A DNA stretch of 64,000 nt, taken from NCBI GenBank assembly GCA_017538365.1, contig JAFYIZ010000028.1:1-64000 (forward strand), written 5' to 3'. The notes beneath the pieces are model-generated. The model was not told the DNA's origin. It saw only the letters and a program-made list of their open reading frames with translations, and ran no database searches. Positions 46,014-55,256 of this stretch are shown in pieces (position 1 is the first letter of the stretch; each line of letters opens with the position of its first letter). Both the position numbers and the translations under genes were made by a program. The stretch is from a bacterium. Its GTDB lineage: Bacteria > UBP6 > UBA1177.

Positions 46014-47464
46014 TTTTCAGGAAAAATTTTTGAAAACTGGTCGCGGTAGCTGCTTTTGCCGCACATAAGCATCGAAGTGAGTGGGTGTTTCTGCTTGACG
46101 AAATCGGCTGCGGCGCGCGCGCTCATCCTGATATCCCACTGGGCGTGTTCGTCGTCACGCAGCGAAATGAAGTGGTAAAGCTCTCTCGCATTGAGTTTGA
46201 GCAGAACTCTTCTTCTGTGGGCATTTGAAAGGATATAGTTTTTCGAATTCGGAAAAGTTTTTGCAAAATCGTAATAAAAATCGTTGATTTTAATAATGAT
46301 TTCGTTAAAGAAACTTTCTTTTCCGATCGCTTTTATAGATTCGGGAACTGTGCAGCCGAGCTGTGGATCGTAATCCTGAACGAGCTGGGTTGTCATTCTG
46401 TGGCGCTTGAGCTGAGCGTAATTTGTAGCACTTACAACGAGTTCAAAGGTGTAGTCTATGTTTTCAAAGGCTCTGTCCACCTTTTCAAAGCTCTCTTTTG
46501 AAGCAAGCGCCTGCTTTATGAGGTCTTCCTTTTCAGCAAAACTCAACTTTTCCGCGTAGGCAAGGCAGCTTTCAAAATCCTGATTCGAATATGCGTAAAC
46601 AAGTGATGCAACAAGTATTTTGTCTGCGTCTTCAGTGCATGAAAGCGCTTTAAAAGTTGAATTATTGGTATTTGCACTCTTAAAAAATGCTGCCGCATTC
46701 TCAAGGGCGCTTCTTTTTGCCGCTTCGTGCTTTGTAGGCTCGACATACTTGATGAGTGACGGAGCCAGCGTTTTGACTTTTTCAAAAAGCGTTGCCGAAA
46801 GTTCTCTCACTTCCGCAAGATGCGACGAATTTAACTGACGCAGTATATTTTCAAGTGAGCGGGCGTTGACAGTCATTCCGAACTGCGATTTTGTAGCGAG
46901 TGCAACGATATATCTCGCATCTTCTTTCGCCTTGGTTTCAAGGTCGATTTTATCGCGTTTGGTCTTTATTTTGTCTGCATTTTTCGCGAAAAGATCTTCT
47001 TTTAAAGCCTCAAAAAGGGTGAAGTAGGCATCATTCTGAAGTTTTATGATATTTGCGAATTTTTCCGCAAAAGGAGTGTTTTTTATCTCTTCCGGCATGA
47101 CGAAATCGCCGTCCAAAGTGATATATCGCTGGCTCTTTTCTGTGAATGAGACAAGTCTGAATTTCTGAACTTCTTCGACTGCAAGCCTGGATAAACCGAC
47201 GATATCGAAGTTGAAAACTGCGTGTTCGGCGACACTCGAGTGACCCAGACCGAAAATTATCGTTTCATTCGATTTTCTCGATTTTGCGACTTCGGTGCGT
47301 GAAATTTTTCTGAGTTCTCCGATATCGGCGGGGTCTCTTGAAATGCGGGCGTAAGCTGCACTCAGAGTTTCAGGCGTGACGTTGTCTTCCGTCCAGCCTG
47401 CGCGGTTTTTGAGTTCTTCGATTATTGAACTGTCGATGTTGTATCCGGCCAAAGTTACGTTCAT
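46010..47464 (-). CDS. Tandem flavin-dependent thymidylate synthase (ThyX) family protein
   Basis: The 484-residue protein is about twice the usual ThyX length and carries two ThyX-like halves. The first has GHSSVAEHAVFNFDI and RLVSFTEKSQRYI, equivalent to the substrate-binding S-x-R-Y region. The second has LKRHRMTTQLVQDYD and LNARELYHFISLRDDEHAQWDIR. Classical ThyX makes dTMP from dUMP with FAD and methylene-folate. Here the RHR and SQRY elements sit in different halves. ATG 47464 follows GGAGAG; an upstream in-frame start lacks one. The methyltransferase gene is coupled downstream. Confidence 0.82.
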   Translation of the reverse strand: MNVTLAGYNIDSSIIEELKNRAGWTEDNVTPETLSAAYARISRDPADIGELRKISRTEVAKSRKSNETIIFGLGHSSVAEHAVFNFDIVGLSRLAVEEVQKFRLVSFTEKSQRYITLDGDFVMPEEIKNTPFAEKFANIIKLQNDAYFTLFEALKEDLFAKNADKIKTKRDKIDLETKAKEDARYIVALATKSQFGMTVNARSLENILRQLNSSHLAEVRELSATLFEKVKTLAPSLIKYVEPTKHEAAKRSALENAAAFFKSANTNNSTFKALSCTEDADKILVASLVYAYSNQDFESCLAYAEKLSFAEKEDLIKQALASKESFEKVDRAFENIDYTFELVVSATNYAQLKRHRMTTQLVQDYDPQLGCTVPESIKAIGKESFFNEIIIKINDFYYDFAKTFPNSKNYILSNAHRRRVLLKLNARELYHFISLRDDEHAQWDIRMSARAAADFVKQKHPLTSMLMCGKSSYRDQFSKIFPEK

Positions 47465-47505
47465 TTTTCTCTCCACAAAAAAGTCGTATGTCTTTACCAT
47501 AATTT

Positions 47506-47533
47506 TTGAAGCATGAGAATTTTTTGTTATAAT
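47506..47533 (+). promoter_or_regulatory. Promoter for the ankyrin-repeat gene
   Basis: TTGAAG (47506-47511), a 16-bp spacer and TATAAT (47528-47533) extended by TG at 47525-47526. The ribosome binding site GGAGG (47541-47545) lies only 8 bp downstream, so the leader would be very short. Confidence 0.6.
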
Positions 47534-47556
47534 GATGCTAGGAGGCTTTGAAAAAT

Positions 47557-48678
47557 ATGAAGATCTTTTCCGTGCTTTTTTCGATATTTTTTCTTTTTCC
47601 CGTTTTTGCCGATGAGCTGAACGAATCCTTTTCCGCAGCTGTTCAGGCAGGAAATGTCAAGGCAGCGGCAGATTTTTTTGCAAAAGGTGCAGACATAAAT
47701 TTTGTTGATGAAGAGTGGCCGCTTTTTGTTACTGCTGTGACCTCGAACGATGTAAAAATGGCCGAGTTTTTCATAAAAAACGGTGTTAATCTCGAGCTTA
47801 AAGGACCTGACGGCAAAACGGCGCTTCTTCACGCGATTTCTCTGAAGAATACGCAGCTTGTTTCGATGCTTATAACGGCTGGGGCAGACCTTAAAGCCGA
47901 AGATTTAAACGGCAAAAACGCGCTGATGTATGCGGCTGAAGCCAACAACGCTGAACTAATGAACAAACTTTTAAAATCGGGTTTCAGCGAAAAGACAAAA
48001 TCAAAGGTCGGAAAAACGGCTCTCGACTATGCGATTGACGCAAGAGCGCAGGAAACTTACAGGATTTTGAGCAAGAAAAATACTCTCCCGATGGATTTTA
48101 TAAACGCGGTGGAGAAGGGTGATGCAAAAGCGGTAAAGACCTTAATTTCGGAAGGTGCTGACGTCAACACAAAAGACAAAAACGGCAAAGCCGCGGTTGT
48201 TATCGCCACTGAAAAAGGGTACGCCGAAGTTCTGAAACTTATCCTTGAAAACGGTGCAGACCCGAACGGAAAATATTTCAAAAATCCGAAGGCGAATCTG
48301 TTTGTTTTGTCTATGCACAATAATCATTTCGATGCCGCGCTCGTGCTTTTGAAATCAGGCGCTGCTGCCGATTTCAACCACAAATTCCAAGGCGGGAGAA
48401 CGGCGCTTATGATTGCGATCGAAACAGGTAAAAACGATCTTACGACATATCTTCTTTTGAAAAAATTCAATGTCGATGCGACTGATGATTTCGGAAACAC
48501 AGCTTTGATCTATGCGGTTAAACACGACCTTTTTTCAGTTGCAAAAAAACTGCTTGAACTCGGTGCAGACCCGACTTTGAGGCAGGTCGACGGCAAAACG
48601 GCTCTCGATATTGCAAAATCGGAAAATAAATCATCAATGGTGAGAATCCTCACGGAAGCTGAGAAAAACTGGAAATAA
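47557..48678 (+). CDS. Exported ankyrin-repeat protein
   Basis: The 373-residue protein has a signal peptide (FSVLFSIFFLFPVFA) and about nine ankyrin repeats filling the rest, for example PDGKTALLHAISLKNTQLVSMLITAGADL and FGNTALIYAVKHDLFSVAKKLLELGADP. Ankyrin repeats mediate protein-protein contacts; a periplasmic location is suggested by the signal. An in-frame TTG at 47548 lies too close to GGAGG, so ATG 47557 is preferred. No enzyme domain is seen. It converges on ftsK. Confidence 0.88.
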   Translation: MKIFSVLFSIFFLFPVFADELNESFSAAVQAGNVKAAADFFAKGADINFVDEEWPLFVTAVTSNDVKMAEFFIKNGVNLELKGPDGKTALLHAISLKNTQLVSMLITAGADLKAEDLNGKNALMYAAEANNAELMNKLLKSGFSEKTKSKVGKTALDYAIDARAQETYRILSKKNTLPMDFINAVEKGDAKAVKTLISEGADVNTKDKNGKAAVVIATEKGYAEVLKLILENGADPNGKYFKNPKANLFVLSMHNNHFDAALVLLKSGAAADFNHKFQGGRTALMIAIETGKNDLTTYLLLKKFNVDATDDFGNTALIYAVKHDLFSVAKKLLELGADPTLRQVDGKTALDIAKSENKSSMVRILTEAEKNWK

Positions 48679-48683
48679 TTTTT

Positions 48684-48803
48684 AGCCGCCGCAATTGTTG
48701 TCGGTATCCAGAGATTCCGTAATCCCGAGATCTCGATTTTTCGCCGCCTTCGGAATCCCGTGATCCCGTGATCTCGTTATCCCGGCAGGAGTTGGCGGCG
48801 GCT
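48684..48803. repeat. Inverted repeat flanking the ank/ftsK junction
   Basis: AGCCGCCGC (48684-48692) and its exact complement GCGGCGGCT (48795-48803) bracket the whole convergent gap, about 100 bp apart. The right arm overlaps the ftsK stop codon. Together with the octamers inside, the structure looks like a small non-coding element or a long two-way hairpin. Confidence 0.55.
48704..48784. repeat. Degenerate 8-bp repeats in the ank/ftsK junction
   Basis: Five octamers (48704-48743: gtatccag, agattccg, taatcccg, agatctcg, atttttcg) and four more (48753-48784: gaatcccg, tgatcccg, tgatctcg, ttatcccg) are split by ccgccttcg. The consensus and even the odd NNTTTTCG unit match the array between tsaD and pilR. 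Confidence 0.75.
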
Positions 48804-51273
48804 ATTGTTCCTTTTTATAGATTACTTTTCTCGGTTTTGAGCCGTCAGCCGGAGTGACGATCCCTTCATCCTCGAATCTGTCAACGATCCTGGCTGCGCG
48901 GTTGTAACCCAGTTTGAATTTGCGCTGAAGCATGCTTGCGCTGCATTCACCTGTATTCATGATGTAGGCAAGGATTTCGTCGTAAAGCGGTTCATCGTCG
49001 TTCGAACTGCCCGAAGAATCACCAGACGCTCCGCCGTTTTTGCCGCCTTCGCTCTGGAAGTTTTCGAGAATGTCTTCGGGATGGTAGTCGCCGCCTGCTT
49101 CCTGCTTGATGAAGTCGATGACCGCTTCCATTTCGGGCGTGCTGACGAAAGCTCCGTGGATTCGCATCGGAATCGATGTGCCGGGCGCGATATAGAGCAT
49201 ATCTCCGTTTCCGAGCAGGGCGTCTGCGCCGTTCGTATCGAGAATGACTCTCGAATCCATAGCCGATGCGACTTTGAACGCGATTCTGACGGGAAGGTTA
49301 CTTTTGATAAGTCCCGTGACGACATCCCTCGTCGGTTTCTGCGTCGCGATGATCAGATGGATGCCGACAGCTCTTGCTTTCTGCGCGATTCTGGCAACTG
49401 CGATTTCGACTTCTTTGCCTGCAACCATCATAAGGTCGGCAAACTCGTCTATTACGACAACGATAAACGGCATTTTTTTGAGATGGCTCTCTTCAGCAGC
49501 CAGATTTTTATTGATTTCGTTAATTTTCTGGTTGTATTCACCGATATCCTTGACTTTGTTTTCAGCCAGCGTTCTGAAGCGGTTGTCCATTTCCATGACT
49601 GCCCACTGGAGTGCTTTTGCCGCTTTTTTGCTGTCGACAACGACCGGAAGAAGCATGTGCGGGATTCCTTCGTACATGTTGAACTCGTTTCCTTTAGGGT
49701 CAATCATGATGAATTTGACCTCGTCCGGCGTGAGAGTGTAGAGAAGAGAGATAATGAAACTGTTTATACCGACCGATTTTCCGCTTCCCGTCGTTCCTGC
49801 TACAAGAACGTGCGGCATTTTGTTGAGGTTTGCGGCACACGGTTTGCCGGCTACATCAAGTCCCAAAGCTATCGGCAGACCTTTGGTCGAAGCGGTTTTG
49901 AAAACCGGACTTTCGATAATCGATTTGAGTCTGATCGTGAGTCTTTCTTCGTTCGGAATTTCGATTCCGATGTAAGGTTTGCCGGGAATGAAGCCGACGA
50001 CGCGCACTTCTTTTCCGCTGACAGCGACGGTGAGATCCTTCGCCATTCCTTCGACCTGGCTTACTTTGACGCCTTCGCCGAGTTCGATTTCGTACATCGT
50101 GACGACAGGGCCTATAGTTGCGCCGTGTACTTTGACCTTTATTTTGTGCTCAAGGAGCTTTCTTTCGATGATAAGTCCGGTGTTACTGACTTCCTGTTCT
50201 CTTTTATCGGAAGTTTCCAGGTCTTCACCTGGAACTAAAAGCGATACATCGGGAAGATGATAATCCTTGAGTTTCCTCAAAACAGATGTCGTCGCTATCG
50301 TCTGATTGAGCTCGCTCGTGACGACTTCTATCTGCTCGCGAGGCTCTTCGGCGGCTTCTTCTTTTTGAGGAGTTTCTTCAATATTTTCAGGCTCTTTTTC
50401 TTCAGGAATATATTCTTTGATTTCTTCTTTGATCTCTTCCGGTTCTTCTTCCGGAATATTGTTTAAATCGCTCATGCTGCTGATTTTGATTCTCGGCGGT
50501 TCAGGTTCATCATCGTTAAGAGAAACAATGTTGGGGCCGTAGTTGTCGCTCTCGATTTCGTCTTCGATTTCTTCCATCGATTTGCCTGAATTTATGCTGA
50601 CATAATTCTCATTGTCATTTTTCTCTTTCTTTTCTTCAGGCTCATTTTTATTTTCTTCAATAGTGTCGTCAGCAGGCCTGTTGTCGGTAAAAAATTCTTT
50701 CAGAAGAAGACCAATTTTTGCACAGAATTTGAAGAAACTTACGTGGAAGGTAAGGATCATAAAAAGTATCGCCCAGCAGACGAAAATAAGGATAAAACCG
50801 GTTCTTCCGATATATATCTCAAAAAATTTCTGGTATAGAAAATGCCCTGCGTAATTTGCCTTGCTCGAAGAAAAAGTGTCTGTTATCATTGATAAAAACG
50901 GAAGCAGAATGACGAAGTTCACGAGGTTCAGCAGAATATGTTTCCAAAGTTTCTTTTTGAGTAAAAAAATCGTAACGAAGGCGATGATTCCGAGCGGAAT
51001 ATAGAAAGAAACGATGCCGAAAAGGTTGTCAAGAAGGTGCGCGCAGTCGTAACCGAGCGAACCCGTGAAAAAGTTTTCCTGAATCATTGTGCGCCCGGAA
51101 GCCTTTGCGGAATAGTAGGAAACGAGCGAAATCAGCGTGAAAATCGTCGGAACCGCTAAAATGCAGGTCACGATTTCGCCGGTGTATGAATTTTTTTCGA
51201 CGGTTTTAATCTCTTTTGTATCTTTGGTTTTTTTCGGTTTCTGTGTTTCTGTAGTTTTATTTTTCTGCGACAC
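48802..51273 (-). CDS. ftsK: DNA translocase FtsK/SpoIIIE
   Basis: The 823-residue protein has four N-terminal membrane segments (residues 30-190), a Glu/Pro-rich linker, the FtsK alpha/beta motor (Walker A AGTTGSGKSVGINSF near residue 485; Walker B IVVVIDEFADLMM) and a C-terminal winged-helix gamma domain (SMLQRKFKLGYNRAARIVDRFEDEG). The motor moves DNA at the septum and aids dimer resolution. It starts at GTG 51273 with GGAG 6 bp upstream, overlapping the preceding lipoprotein gene's end by 17 bp. Confidence 0.95.
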   Translation of the reverse strand: MSQKNKTTETQKPKKTKDTKEIKTVEKNSYTGEIVTCILAVPTIFTLISLVSYYSAKASGRTMIQENFFTGSLGYDCAHLLDNLFGIVSFYIPLGIIAFVTIFLLKKKLWKHILLNLVNFVILLPFLSMITDTFSSSKANYAGHFLYQKFFEIYIGRTGFILIFVCWAILFMILTFHVSFFKFCAKIGLLLKEFFTDNRPADDTIEENKNEPEEKKEKNDNENYVSINSGKSMEEIEDEIESDNYGPNIVSLNDDEPEPPRIKISSMSDLNNIPEEEPEEIKEEIKEYIPEEKEPENIEETPQKEEAAEEPREQIEVVTSELNQTIATTSVLRKLKDYHLPDVSLLVPGEDLETSDKREQEVSNTGLIIERKLLEHKIKVKVHGATIGPVVTMYEIELGEGVKVSQVEGMAKDLTVAVSGKEVRVVGFIPGKPYIGIEIPNEERLTIRLKSIIESPVFKTASTKGLPIALGLDVAGKPCAANLNKMPHVLVAGTTGSGKSVGINSFIISLLYTLTPDEVKFIMIDPKGNEFNMYEGIPHMLLPVVVDSKKAAKALQWAVMEMDNRFRTLAENKVKDIGEYNQKINEINKNLAAEESHLKKMPFIVVVIDEFADLMMVAGKEVEIAVARIAQKARAVGIHLIIATQKPTRDVVTGLIKSNLPVRIAFKVASAMDSRVILDTNGADALLGNGDMLYIAPGTSIPMRIHGAFVSTPEMEAVIDFIKQEAGGDYHPEDILENFQSEGGKNGGASGDSSGSSNDDEPLYDEILAYIMNTGECSASMLQRKFKLGYNRAARIVDRFEDEGIVTPADGSKPRKVIYKKEQ

Positions 51274-52828
51274 GGTAAACTCCGATTGAAAGTGTTTTGT
51301 CCAATGTTTTATATTCTTTGTCGTAAAGCGACATCAGTCTGCTTTCGTTGGAAATTGCGGTTTTGACCGATAGCGATCCCCAGCTGTCGCCTTCGCCGAT
51401 TTTTTCAAGCATTCTGTGGATAGGCTCAAAACCTTTTCCGGCAAGCGATTTTTCGATTTTTTCAAGTATTCCGGCTGCATTTTCGCTGCGGAGAACGAAC
51501 GTAACGATTGATGTGTCGTTTATTTCGGGATCGCCGAAAAGCGCCTTAAAACCTGAAACTTCCGAAATATCTGCGACAGAAGTCGATTCCTTTATTGTTC
51601 CGCCTGAAAAAAGGTAGAGATTTCCCGGCATTTCACCGGAAATAAGGACATTTCCGGAACTGAAAAACGAATCTCTGACAGCTTCAAAATCGACGAACTG
51701 CTTTTTGTTTTCGAGGTCTTTCCCGCCTAAAAAAGTTTTGTCTGCGAAAACCAGTTTTTTTGCGATTTTGAGTGAAAGAAGGTTTGCGTACATAGTGTCG
51801 GGATAGGTTTCAAGCTGCCTTTCGGAAGAAATCACCCACAAGAAAATCGATTCGGAATCAAGTGCCGGAGCCGAAAACGCAAGCTCTCCTGAAAAAAGAT
51901 AAAGCTGAGGGATTACCGAAGAAGCTGCAAAATTGGGAGAATAAAAAGAGCCGCTTTCAAAAGGAAGTTTGTGGCTCTGAGCAAGAGAGTAGAGGTATTT
52001 CAGTGCGGCTTCTTCAGAAACTGCAAGATTTGAAGCTCCCGATTTGAAAATTATTGCATTCCTGCCGTTTTCGAGATCGTTTTTTTCTATTTTGGTTTTG
52101 TTCCAGCCGCTTTTTTTCACGCTGATTTCAGCTTTTTCGTTACTGCACAAAGTTAAAAGCGCAAAATCGCCGGGAAGCGGTTTGACTGTGTTTTCAAAGT
52201 CAATTGACGAGTAGAGGAAAAGGGCGATTTTCCATCTTCCATGAAGGTCTGCCGGAATGTTGAGAATGATTCCGTTTCCGCTATCGGTGCCGAAAGAGTG
52301 CTTTACTCCGATATTTTCAAGATAGTGCGAAAGGTAGAGCATCTTTGAATTCCAGCCTTTGAATGAAAGCCCTTCTTTAAAAGTTTCAGCTGCGGGAAGT
52401 TTATCTGTAAAGCGCGTTTCGTCGTAGATTTTCCTTATTATTTTTCCCGAATTTTTTATTCCGTAAAGAGAGGCGCTTTCTTTCTTGAAAAACGCTTTCA
52501 AAAGATAGTTTGCAACTTCATTCTGCCTGTTTTCAGCGGAATTTTCCGAAAATTCAGGCTCTTTATCCAGAAACCAGCAGCTTTTTGAAAGCGCCTGTTT
52601 TCTGCTCAAAACATTGATACCGCTTTTGGAAAAAGTCTGCGAATAACTTTCTGCCGCGGTTTCGATGTCGTTCAAAACGGTGTTTGACGGCAGTTTTGAA
52701 AAGTAGAAGCAGAGTTCGTAAAAATCGGGAGAGTCTTCTTTTTCCACTTTTTCATTTTTGTTGCAGCAGACAAAAAAAATCGTCGTCAGAAAAAGAAAAA
52801 GCAAAATTCTTTTGATTAGTAGTTCCAT
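51257..52828 (-). CDS. Lipoprotein of unknown function between ptsI and ftsK
   Basis: The 523-residue product has a hydrophobic signal with a Cys pair suited for lipidation (LTTIFFVCC). The rest is a mixed alpha/beta protein with no family I recognise. It contains Phe- and Ser-rich beta-like stretches such as SLAQSHKLPFESGSFYSP. The gene overlaps ptsI by 13 bp and ftsK by 17 bp, so it is firmly in the operon and translationally coupled to both. The start ATG 52828 has only a weak ribosome binding site, as expected for a coupled gene. Confidence 0.75.
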   Translation of the reverse strand: MELLIKRILLFLFLTTIFFVCCNKNEKVEKEDSPDFYELCFYFSKLPSNTVLNDIETAAESYSQTFSKSGINVLSRKQALSKSCWFLDKEPEFSENSAENRQNEVANYLLKAFFKKESASLYGIKNSGKIIRKIYDETRFTDKLPAAETFKEGLSFKGWNSKMLYLSHYLENIGVKHSFGTDSGNGIILNIPADLHGRWKIALFLYSSIDFENTVKPLPGDFALLTLCSNEKAEISVKKSGWNKTKIEKNDLENGRNAIIFKSGASNLAVSEEAALKYLYSLAQSHKLPFESGSFYSPNFAASSVIPQLYLFSGELAFSAPALDSESIFLWVISSERQLETYPDTMYANLLSLKIAKKLVFADKTFLGGKDLENKKQFVDFEAVRDSFFSSGNVLISGEMPGNLYLFSGGTIKESTSVADISEVSGFKALFGDPEINDTSIVTFVLRSENAAGILEKIEKSLAGKGFEPIHRMLEKIGEGDSWGSLSVKTAISNESRLMSLYDKEYKTLDKTLSIGVYRVAEK

Positions 52829-54564
52829 TCTTTCTTGAATATATTCGGGTATTTATCAACCATGCAGCGTTTGAGGAGGTCTATTACTTCCTCTCTGTCT
52901 TTAGCCGCCATCATAAGCGAAAGAATCTCCTCGCCTTCACGCAGATAGCCGCATTTTATAATCTTTTTTATTATCGGGATCGATGCCGGATTCATACTGA
53001 GAGCGTCTATTCCCATAGCAAGGAAAAGAAGCGGAAGATACGGGTCGCTTGCCATTTCGCCGCAGATATTGACAGGTTTGTTTTTTGCCTTTGCGACAGT
53101 CACGATCTGGTTTATCACTCTGAGAACAGCCGGATGATAGTATGAAAAATAGTCGGATGAGAACTGATCCTTTCTTTCAACTGCCATTAAATACTGGATA
53201 AGGTCGTTTGTTCCGATGCTGAAAAAATCGACTTCGTCGGCAATTTTCTCGATTATGAAAACTGAGGCCGGAACCTCTATCATTGCGCCGATCCTGATGC
53301 TTTTGAGGTTTTCCGAAAGTCCCATATCAGCGGCTGTTTTGTAGAGAAGATTTCTGAAGTCGTCGACTTCGTGAGTCGTGCTGACGAAGGGTAGCAGTAT
53401 GTCGAGATTTCCGAGTTTTGCAGCTCTTACAAGTGCTCTTATCTGCGGAATGAAAACGTCTGGGCGACCTTTGCAGAGCCTTATTCCGCGCATTCCCATG
53501 AAACCTTTCGTAACTATTGCGCCGCTTTTGTCTTCGCCGAAATCGAAAATTCTTATTGCGGCTCTAAGCGGCAGAGCCTGATGCAGCACCTGATAGTAAA
53601 CATCGTAGTGAGCATCTTCCGAAGGGATCTCGCCGTCTTTCGAGAACATGAGTTCGGTTCTGAAAAGACCGATGAATTCGCCGCCGTATTTCTTGACGAA
53701 ATCGACTTCGCCCGTCTGGTCGATGTTGCCGCCGACTCTCAGCCTGCGGTTGTCGCGCGATATCGAAGGAGTTGAAATATCTTCCAGAAATCTTGCAAAG
53801 TAGCTTTTGAACTCGTCAGCCTTGCGAAGAGCGTTGTTTATTTCATCGACTGCCGGTCTCAAAACGACGCGCCCTTTGAAGCCGTTGACGATGAGCATGT
53901 CGCCGTAGTCAAGCAGATGAATGAGGTCGGGAACTCCCATGACCGCCGGGATTTCGAGCGAACGGAGCACCATAGTTAAGTGGCTGACTCCGCCGGGAGA
54001 TTCTAGAACGATTCCTTTGACATTCGGATTTTTGGAAAGGACGTGAAGCTCGTCAACTGTGAGATTTTTTGCACAGACTATGAAATCTTCGTCGGGAAGC
54101 CTGTTCAAAACCGAGTGTGTGCCGCCGGTAAGTTCCGAAACCAGTTTGTCTCTGATAACTTCCCAGTCTGCTATTTTAGCTTTGACGTAGTAGTCTGTCG
54201 TATTCTGGTCAAGTACCGAAATGAGTTTGTCGAAAACTCCGAGCACCGCCCATTCCGCGTTGATCCGGCTTGATTTTATCATGTTTCCGACCATCTCCGA
54301 AAGGGTGGGGTCGGTGAGCATCATTTTGTGCGCTTCAAGGATGGACGCTGTTTCCGAGCCGATATTCTTCTGCGATAAAATGTTCTCAAGTTCTCGTTCC
54401 GAAGCTGTTACTGCTGCTTGAAAACGATTGATTTCATTCGGAATTTCTTCGGCTTTCAAGTCGATGTGCGGAATTTTGGAATATTTGCGGTCGATAAAGA
54501 AAAGTTTTCCCGCGCCTATTCCGCCGCAGACTTTTTCGCCCTGAAGTTCAAGCCTTTCCCGCAA
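52816..54564 (-). CDS. ptsI: PTS enzyme I (PEP-protein phosphotransferase)
   Basis: The 582-residue enzyme I has an N-terminal HPr-binding and swivelling His domain and a C-terminal PEP-binding barrel. The barrel shows IGLFRTELMFS and the catalytic Cys in VNICGEMASDPYLPLL. The active-site His is in GGVSHLTMVLRSLEIPAV. Compared with the usual GGRTSHTxxMARSL there is one residue fewer between GG and SH, but the His position relative to RSLE is kept. It phosphorylates HPr from PEP. The start is TTG immediately after the ptsH stop, with GGGGAAG upstream. Confidence 0.93.
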   Translation of the reverse strand: MRERLELQGEKVCGGIGAGKLFFIDRKYSKIPHIDLKAEEIPNEINRFQAAVTASERELENILSQKNIGSETASILEAHKMMLTDPTLSEMVGNMIKSSRINAEWAVLGVFDKLISVLDQNTTDYYVKAKIADWEVIRDKLVSELTGGTHSVLNRLPDEDFIVCAKNLTVDELHVLSKNPNVKGIVLESPGGVSHLTMVLRSLEIPAVMGVPDLIHLLDYGDMLIVNGFKGRVVLRPAVDEINNALRKADEFKSYFARFLEDISTPSISRDNRRLRVGGNIDQTGEVDFVKKYGGEFIGLFRTELMFSKDGEIPSEDAHYDVYYQVLHQALPLRAAIRIFDFGEDKSGAIVTKGFMGMRGIRLCKGRPDVFIPQIRALVRAAKLGNLDILLPFVSTTHEVDDFRNLLYKTAADMGLSENLKSIRIGAMIEVPASVFIIEKIADEVDFFSIGTNDLIQYLMAVERKDQFSSDYFSYYHPAVLRVINQIVTVAKAKNKPVNICGEMASDPYLPLLFLAMGIDALSMNPASIPIIKKIIKCGYLREGEEILSLMMAAKDREEVIDLLKRCMVDKYPNIFKKEWNY

Positions 54565-54831
54565 TTATTCTTCCCCGAATTTTGTTTCGACAAGTTGTGT
54601 GAGAGCGTTCAGACACTCTTCTTCCGATTCGCCGTTCGTGCTTATTTTCACGGTGGAGCCGAGCGGAGCCGCCAGCATGAGGATTCCCATGATGCTTTTT
54701 GCGTTCACGCGGATGCCGTCTTTTTCCATTTCGACTCCGCATTTGAATTTTTCCGCTGTTTTAACGAAAAGGCTGGCTGCACGCGCATGAAGACCGAGTT
54801 TGTTTGTTATCGTAAGTTCAACTTCTCTCAT
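54565..54831 (-). CDS. ptsH: Phosphocarrier protein HPr
   Basis: The 88-residue HPr has the catalytic His15 (KLGLHARAAS) and the regulatory Ser46 (NAKSIMGILML), so it can be phosphorylated by both enzyme I and HPr kinase. It is nested between EIIA (ATGA overlap) and ptsI (adjacent start). Confidence 0.96.
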   Translation of the reverse strand: MREVELTITNKLGLHARAASLFVKTAEKFKCGVEMEKDGIRVNAKSIMGILMLAAPLGSTVKISTNGESEEECLNALTQLVETKFGEE

Positions 54832-55256
54832 TTCGACTCTCTTTTTTCAAGAAGTTGTTTTGCGCCGGTGATATTCTGTCTTGCACTGCGGATGATACCG
54901 TCAACCATCGTTCTGATGTCGGAATCGTCGTCCATGTGTTCAAGGCTGTACATAACCATCGAAAGATTTACGCCCGAAATTACGTCAACTTCCTCTTTTT
55001 TTGCGAGAGAAAGCGCGATGTTTGAAGGGCTTCCGCCGAAAATATCAACTAAAATCAATACCTTGTGGCCTTGTTTGATGAAGTTGTCTATCGTGTTTTC
55101 AAGATTAGTCTTCATCGAATCGAGTTCCGTCACCATCGAAAATTCGATCGAAAAAAAGGCGGTCCTCTCTTTTACATCGATATCCATTATGCGCGAAGCA
55201 ATGTTTAAAAGAGTGCTTCCGAGCTCTCCGTGAGTGATAAAAACAAAAGAGTACAT
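54828..55256 (-). CDS. PTS EIIA component, mannose family
   Basis: The 142-residue protein is a single EIIA-Man type domain. The phospho-His is His9 (FITHGELG), and the family loop VDIFGGSPSN is intact. Normally it would pass phosphate to EIIB, but no EIIB, EIIC or EIID gene is nearby. It starts directly after the hprK stop (TAAATG) and overlaps ptsH by ATGA. Confidence 0.92.
   Translation of the reverse strand: MYSFVFITHGELGSTLLNIASRIMDIDVKERTAFFSIEFSMVTELDSMKTNLENTIDNFIKQGHKVLILVDIFGGSPSNIALSLAKKEEVDVISGVNLSMVMYSLEHMDDDSDIRTMVDGIIRSARQNITGAKQLLEKRESK

Noticed and set aside
49081-50238. 385-codon plus-strand open frame within ftsK
   Set aside because: It is a shadow of the conserved FtsK motor region, with Asp/Arg/Phe-biased composition typical of antisense frames.
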